From RYN-230 sp963723595 (GTDB taxonomy: Bacteria > Actinomycetota > Actinomycetes > Streptosporangiales > Streptosporangiaceae): a stretch of 64,000 nucleotides of DNA. Position numbers and translations under genes: made by a program. The notes below the pieces were generated by a model, which was given only the letters and a program-made list of their open reading frames with translations, was not told the origin of the DNA and did not search any database. Location: NCBI GenBank assembly GCA_963723595.1, contig CAVRRQ010000006.1:496001-560000 (forward strand). The letters run 5' to 3'. Within the stretch, counting starts at the first letter, position 1, and every line of letters begins with the position of its first letter. Below are positions 61,735 to 64,000 of this stretch, one piece after another.

Positions 61735-61995
61735 TTAGTTACCGTTCCGCTGGCTGAGCCGCCCGCTCGGCCGACGTGACGAACGCTGATTACGGGCGTC
61801 TGCGCGGTCGGGGAATGGCCGCAGCTAGCCGCACCCTTGTGAGGTGCTGTTGCTATCAAGTGCCTCACAGCGCCAGCGCAGTCGTCCTCCGCGAGCGCGC
61901 CGCGCCGGAAGCCGCCGCCCGCGTGGCGGGGATCCTGGCGGTACTTAAGCCGTAAGACCTATACGAGATGTAGTACACATGTTATCTTCCGACGC

Positions 61996-62901
61996 ATGGA
62001 TGATGTACTGGATGTCCGTGATCTGCGGATGCGGTACGGCAAAACCGACGTGCTCAACGGGGTCAGCTTCGCCGCGCACCGCGGTGAGGTGCTCGTCCTG
62101 CTCGGGCCGAACGGGGCAGGCAAGACCACCACGATCGAGATCCTCGAGGGGTTCCGGATGCGTTCCGCGGGCGAGGTCAGCGTGCTCGGCACCGACCCCG
62201 CGCACGGCGGCGAGGCCTGGCGGGCGAGGACCGGCGTCGTGCTGCAGTCCTGGCGTGACCACGCGAAATGGCAGGTCCGCGAGCTGCTCGCGCAACTGGG
62301 CCGCTACTACGCGCCGTACTCCACGCCGGGCGTCACGCGCCCCTGGGACGTGGATGACCTGATCGAGACAGTCGGGCTGACCCCGCACGCGCGCAAGCGG
62401 GTGCGTAACCTGTCCGGCGGGCAGCGGCGCCGCCTCGACGTGGCGATCGGCATCGTGGGGCGGCCCGAGCTGCTGTTCCTCGACGAGCCGACGGCCGGCT
62501 TCGACCCCGAGGCCAGACGCGACTTCCATGACGTCGTGCACCGGCTCACCGACCGGGAGCAGGCCACGATCCTGCTCACCACGCACGACCTGGACGAGGC
62601 GGAGCGGCTGGCGGATCGCATCCTGATCCTGGCCGGCGGCACGATCATCGCGGACGGCTCCGCCGAGGAACTGTCCCGCGCGATGTCGGGCCAGTCCGAG
62701 GTGCGCTGGAGCCGGGACGGGCAGCGGTTCGTGCACGCGGCGGACGACGCGACGGCGTTCGTCAGGGAGCTGTTCCGCCAGTACGGCGAGTCGGTCGAGG
62801 ATCTGGAGGTGCGCCGGGCCAGCCTGGAGGACACGTACATGGCACTGGTCCGCCAGGCGGAGCGCGGTGTGCCGCCGAAGTTGACGGTGGTGGCGGCATG
62901 A
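61996..62901 (+). CDS. ABC exporter ATP-binding protein (DrrA-like)
   Basis: This 301-residue ATPase has Walker A GPNGAGKTTT, the signature NLSGGQRRRLDVAIGI, Walker B LLFLDEPTAGFDPEA and the switch His in LLTTHDLDEAERL. A C-terminal extension of about 80 residues is typical of the ABC-2 drug/antibiotic exporter group. An inverted-repeat-like ATGTAGTACACAT lies at about 61968-61980 upstream and may bind a regulator. It overlaps the permease gene by 4 bases (ATGA). Confidence 0.9.
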   Translation: MDDVLDVRDLRMRYGKTDVLNGVSFAAHRGEVLVLLGPNGAGKTTTIEILEGFRMRSAGEVSVLGTDPAHGGEAWRARTGVVLQSWRDHAKWQVRELLAQLGRYYAPYSTPGVTRPWDVDDLIETVGLTPHARKRVRNLSGGQRRRLDVAIGIVGRPELLFLDEPTAGFDPEARRDFHDVVHRLTDREQATILLTTHDLDEAERLADRILILAGGTIIADGSAEELSRAMSGQSEVRWSRDGQRFVHAADDATAFVRELFRQYGESVEDLEVRRASLEDTYMALVRQAERGVPPKLTVVAA

Positions 62902-63749
62902 ACCCCACGCTGGTGGCGGCGCGAGCGGGACTGTCCCGTGGCTGGATCGAGTTCAGGCAGACCCTGACCACGCCGGGTGACCTGATCTCGATCCTGATCA
63001 CGACCGGCGGCTTCCTGGCCGTGATGATCTGGACCCGGCACACGCACGTGCCCGGGACGGGCTTCTCGCTGGGCACCACGATGCTGGTCAGCGTGCTCGG
63101 CCTGAACGTCGTGGTGTACGGATTCATCAGAATGGGCGACCTGCTCGTGACCGAGCGCGAGGACGGCACGCTGCTGCGGGCCAAGGCCATCCCGAACGGC
63201 ATGCTCGGCTACCTGCTGGGCAAGGTCGTCAACATCTCCGGGCAGATAGCGTTCGTGGTCGCGATCACGCTGCTCACCGGCGCTTTCCTGTTCACCGGCC
63301 TGGGGATCGGAAGCCCCGGCAGCTGGCTGACGCTGGCCTGGGTGCTCGTGCTCGGGCTGCTCGCCACGTTGCCGCTAGGCGCCGTGCTCGGGTCGCTGTT
63401 TGAAAGCCAGCGCAGCGCCGGAGGGCCGATGCTGCTGCTGCTGGCCGGACTGGCCGCGATCTCCGGCATCTTCTACCCGATCAGGCACCTGCCGGTGTTC
63501 CTGCAATGGACCGGGCAGCTGTTCCCGGTGTACTGGCTGGGGCTGGGGATGCGCTCTGCGCTGCTGCCGAACGCGATGTCGGCGGTGGAGATCGGACACT
63601 CGTGGCGGCACCTGGCCACGTTCGGCGTCCTGTCCGTGTGGGCAGTCGCCGGGCTCGTGCTGGCGCCGGTCGTGCTGCGGCGGATGGCGCGCCGCGAGTC
63701 CGGCTCGAACGTCGCGGCCCGCCGCGAGAAAGTGATGCGGGGAATATGA
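62898..63749 (+). CDS. ABC-2 type exporter permease (DrrB-like)
   Basis: This 283-residue membrane protein of about six helices has SILITTGGFLAVMIW, TTMLVSVLGLNVVVYGFI, a cytoplasmic segment VTEREDGTLLRAKAIPNGML, LTLAWVLVLGLLATLPLGA and the C-terminal VLSVWAVAGLVLAPVVL. The fold and gene order match DrrB-type exporters. The substrate is unknown. The stop overlaps the start of the XRE gene (ATGA). Confidence 0.88.
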   Translation: MNPTLVAARAGLSRGWIEFRQTLTTPGDLISILITTGGFLAVMIWTRHTHVPGTGFSLGTTMLVSVLGLNVVVYGFIRMGDLLVTEREDGTLLRAKAIPNGMLGYLLGKVVNISGQIAFVVAITLLTGAFLFTGLGIGSPGSWLTLAWVLVLGLLATLPLGAVLGSLFESQRSAGGPMLLLLAGLAAISGIFYPIRHLPVFLQWTGQLFPVYWLGLGMRSALLPNAMSAVEIGHSWRHLATFGVLSVWAVAGLVLAPVVLRRMARRESGSNVAARREKVMRGI

Positions 63750-63985
63750 GCAGTGAGGTCATCTATAACCGGATCGCGATGCTGCGGGCCGAGCGCGGGA
63801 TCTCCCGGCGCGAGCTGGCCGACGCGCTCGGCGTGCACTACCAGACGGTCGGCTACCTCGAGCGCGGCGAGTACAGCCCGAGCCTGTACCTGGCGCTGCG
63901 GATCGCCGCGCACTTCGAGGTCCCGGTCGAGGTGATCTTTTCCGCCGAGCCGTTCCCCCGGCTAGGCACAGCCGCGACCGCCTAA
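63746..63985 (+). CDS. XRE-family small transcriptional regulator
   Basis: This 79-residue protein is a single Cro/CI-type HTH (IYNRIAMLRAERGISRRELA, LGVHYQTVGYLERGEYSPSL, ALRIAAHFEVPVEVIF). It closely resembles the YozG/YgzD type of short regulators. The ATG overlaps the permease stop, making a three-gene operon in which it probably regulates the exporter. Confidence 0.9.
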   Translation: MSSEVIYNRIAMLRAERGISRRELADALGVHYQTVGYLERGEYSPSLYLALRIAAHFEVPVEVIFSAEPFPRLGTAATA

Positions 63986-64000
63986 CGACCGTCCAGTCGC

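Noticed and set aside
61836..61953. Short frame starting GTG at about 61875 and ending LAVLKP
   Set aside because: About 30 codons without a ribosome site or family match; it may be a gene remnant but cannot be supported.

Overview
The window is very GC-rich and codes densely on both strands. GTG and TTG starts are frequent, AGGAGG-type ribosome sites are common, and stop/start overlaps of the ATGA/GTGA type recur. The gene content includes ECF sigma factors with a SnoaL-like tail or a paired anti-sigma-like gene, a BluB-CobT fusion, a Nur-type nickel box, HAF-repeat and serpin exoproteins, a Clp-N repeat protein and a DUF664 protein. Together these point to a large-genome actinomycete, plausibly Streptosporangiales or Streptomyces-like. 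The genus is an inference. I saw no tRNA, rRNA, CRISPR array or intact transposase.

Layout. 0-6 kb: end of a receiver-domain protein, a DUF6328 membrane protein, then a cobalamin riboswitch driving cobD, bluB-cobT, cobU and cobS (lower-ligand synthesis and nucleotide-loop assembly of B12). 6-8 kb: methyltransferase, HlyIII-like membrane protein, and a cyanase gene with one in-frame amber codon. 8-15 kb: a LacI-type regulator and a five-gene ABC import operon ending in a metallophosphoesterase, with a perfect LacI-type operator in front. 15-20 kb: ECF sigma factor, cysteine-less DksA/TraR-like protein, NiCoT nickel/cobalt permease behind a Nur box, and the sulfur pair sseA-sufE. 20-29 kb: secreted phosphoesterase with a 45-codon small ORF before it, amine-oxidase-like flavoprotein, amidohydrolase with a divergent LysR regulator, and several secreted proteins of unknown role. 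29-34 kb: RNase HI-like protein and a sugar-nucleotide/glycosyltransferase operon. 34-41 kb: SigE-type ECF factor with its putative anti-sigma partner, a dimethylglycine-dehydrogenase-like FAD/GcvT protein, a GH18-like secreted protein and small accessory genes.

41-48 kb is the most unusual part. A PfkB-type kinase, a radical SAM enzyme whose core resembles viperin, and a large HTH plus alpha/alpha-toroid protein lie in one direction. Divergent from them are a small basic ORF, a lipoprotein with an OmpA-like C-terminus and a polytopic membrane protein. Palindromic and iterated operator-like sites lie between the genes. I propose this as a candidate uncharacterised conflict or small-molecule system.

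48-64 kb: Clp-N repeat protein, aromatic-hydroxylase-like flavoprotein with a divergent IclR regulator, RodZ-like HTH/discoidin protein, SRPBCC-alcohol dehydrogenase operon, PPC-domain protein, a secreted serine protease followed by a serpin lipoprotein, an MFS transporter truncated beside an HTH/PIN toxin-antitoxin pair, and a DrrAB-like ABC exporter with an XRE regulator.

Quality note. About twenty otherwise intact genes carry a reading-frame break that is repaired in each case by deleting exactly one base. This uniform +1 pattern points to systematic insertion errors in the assembly rather than gene decay. I therefore annotate these loci as single genes and give the break point.
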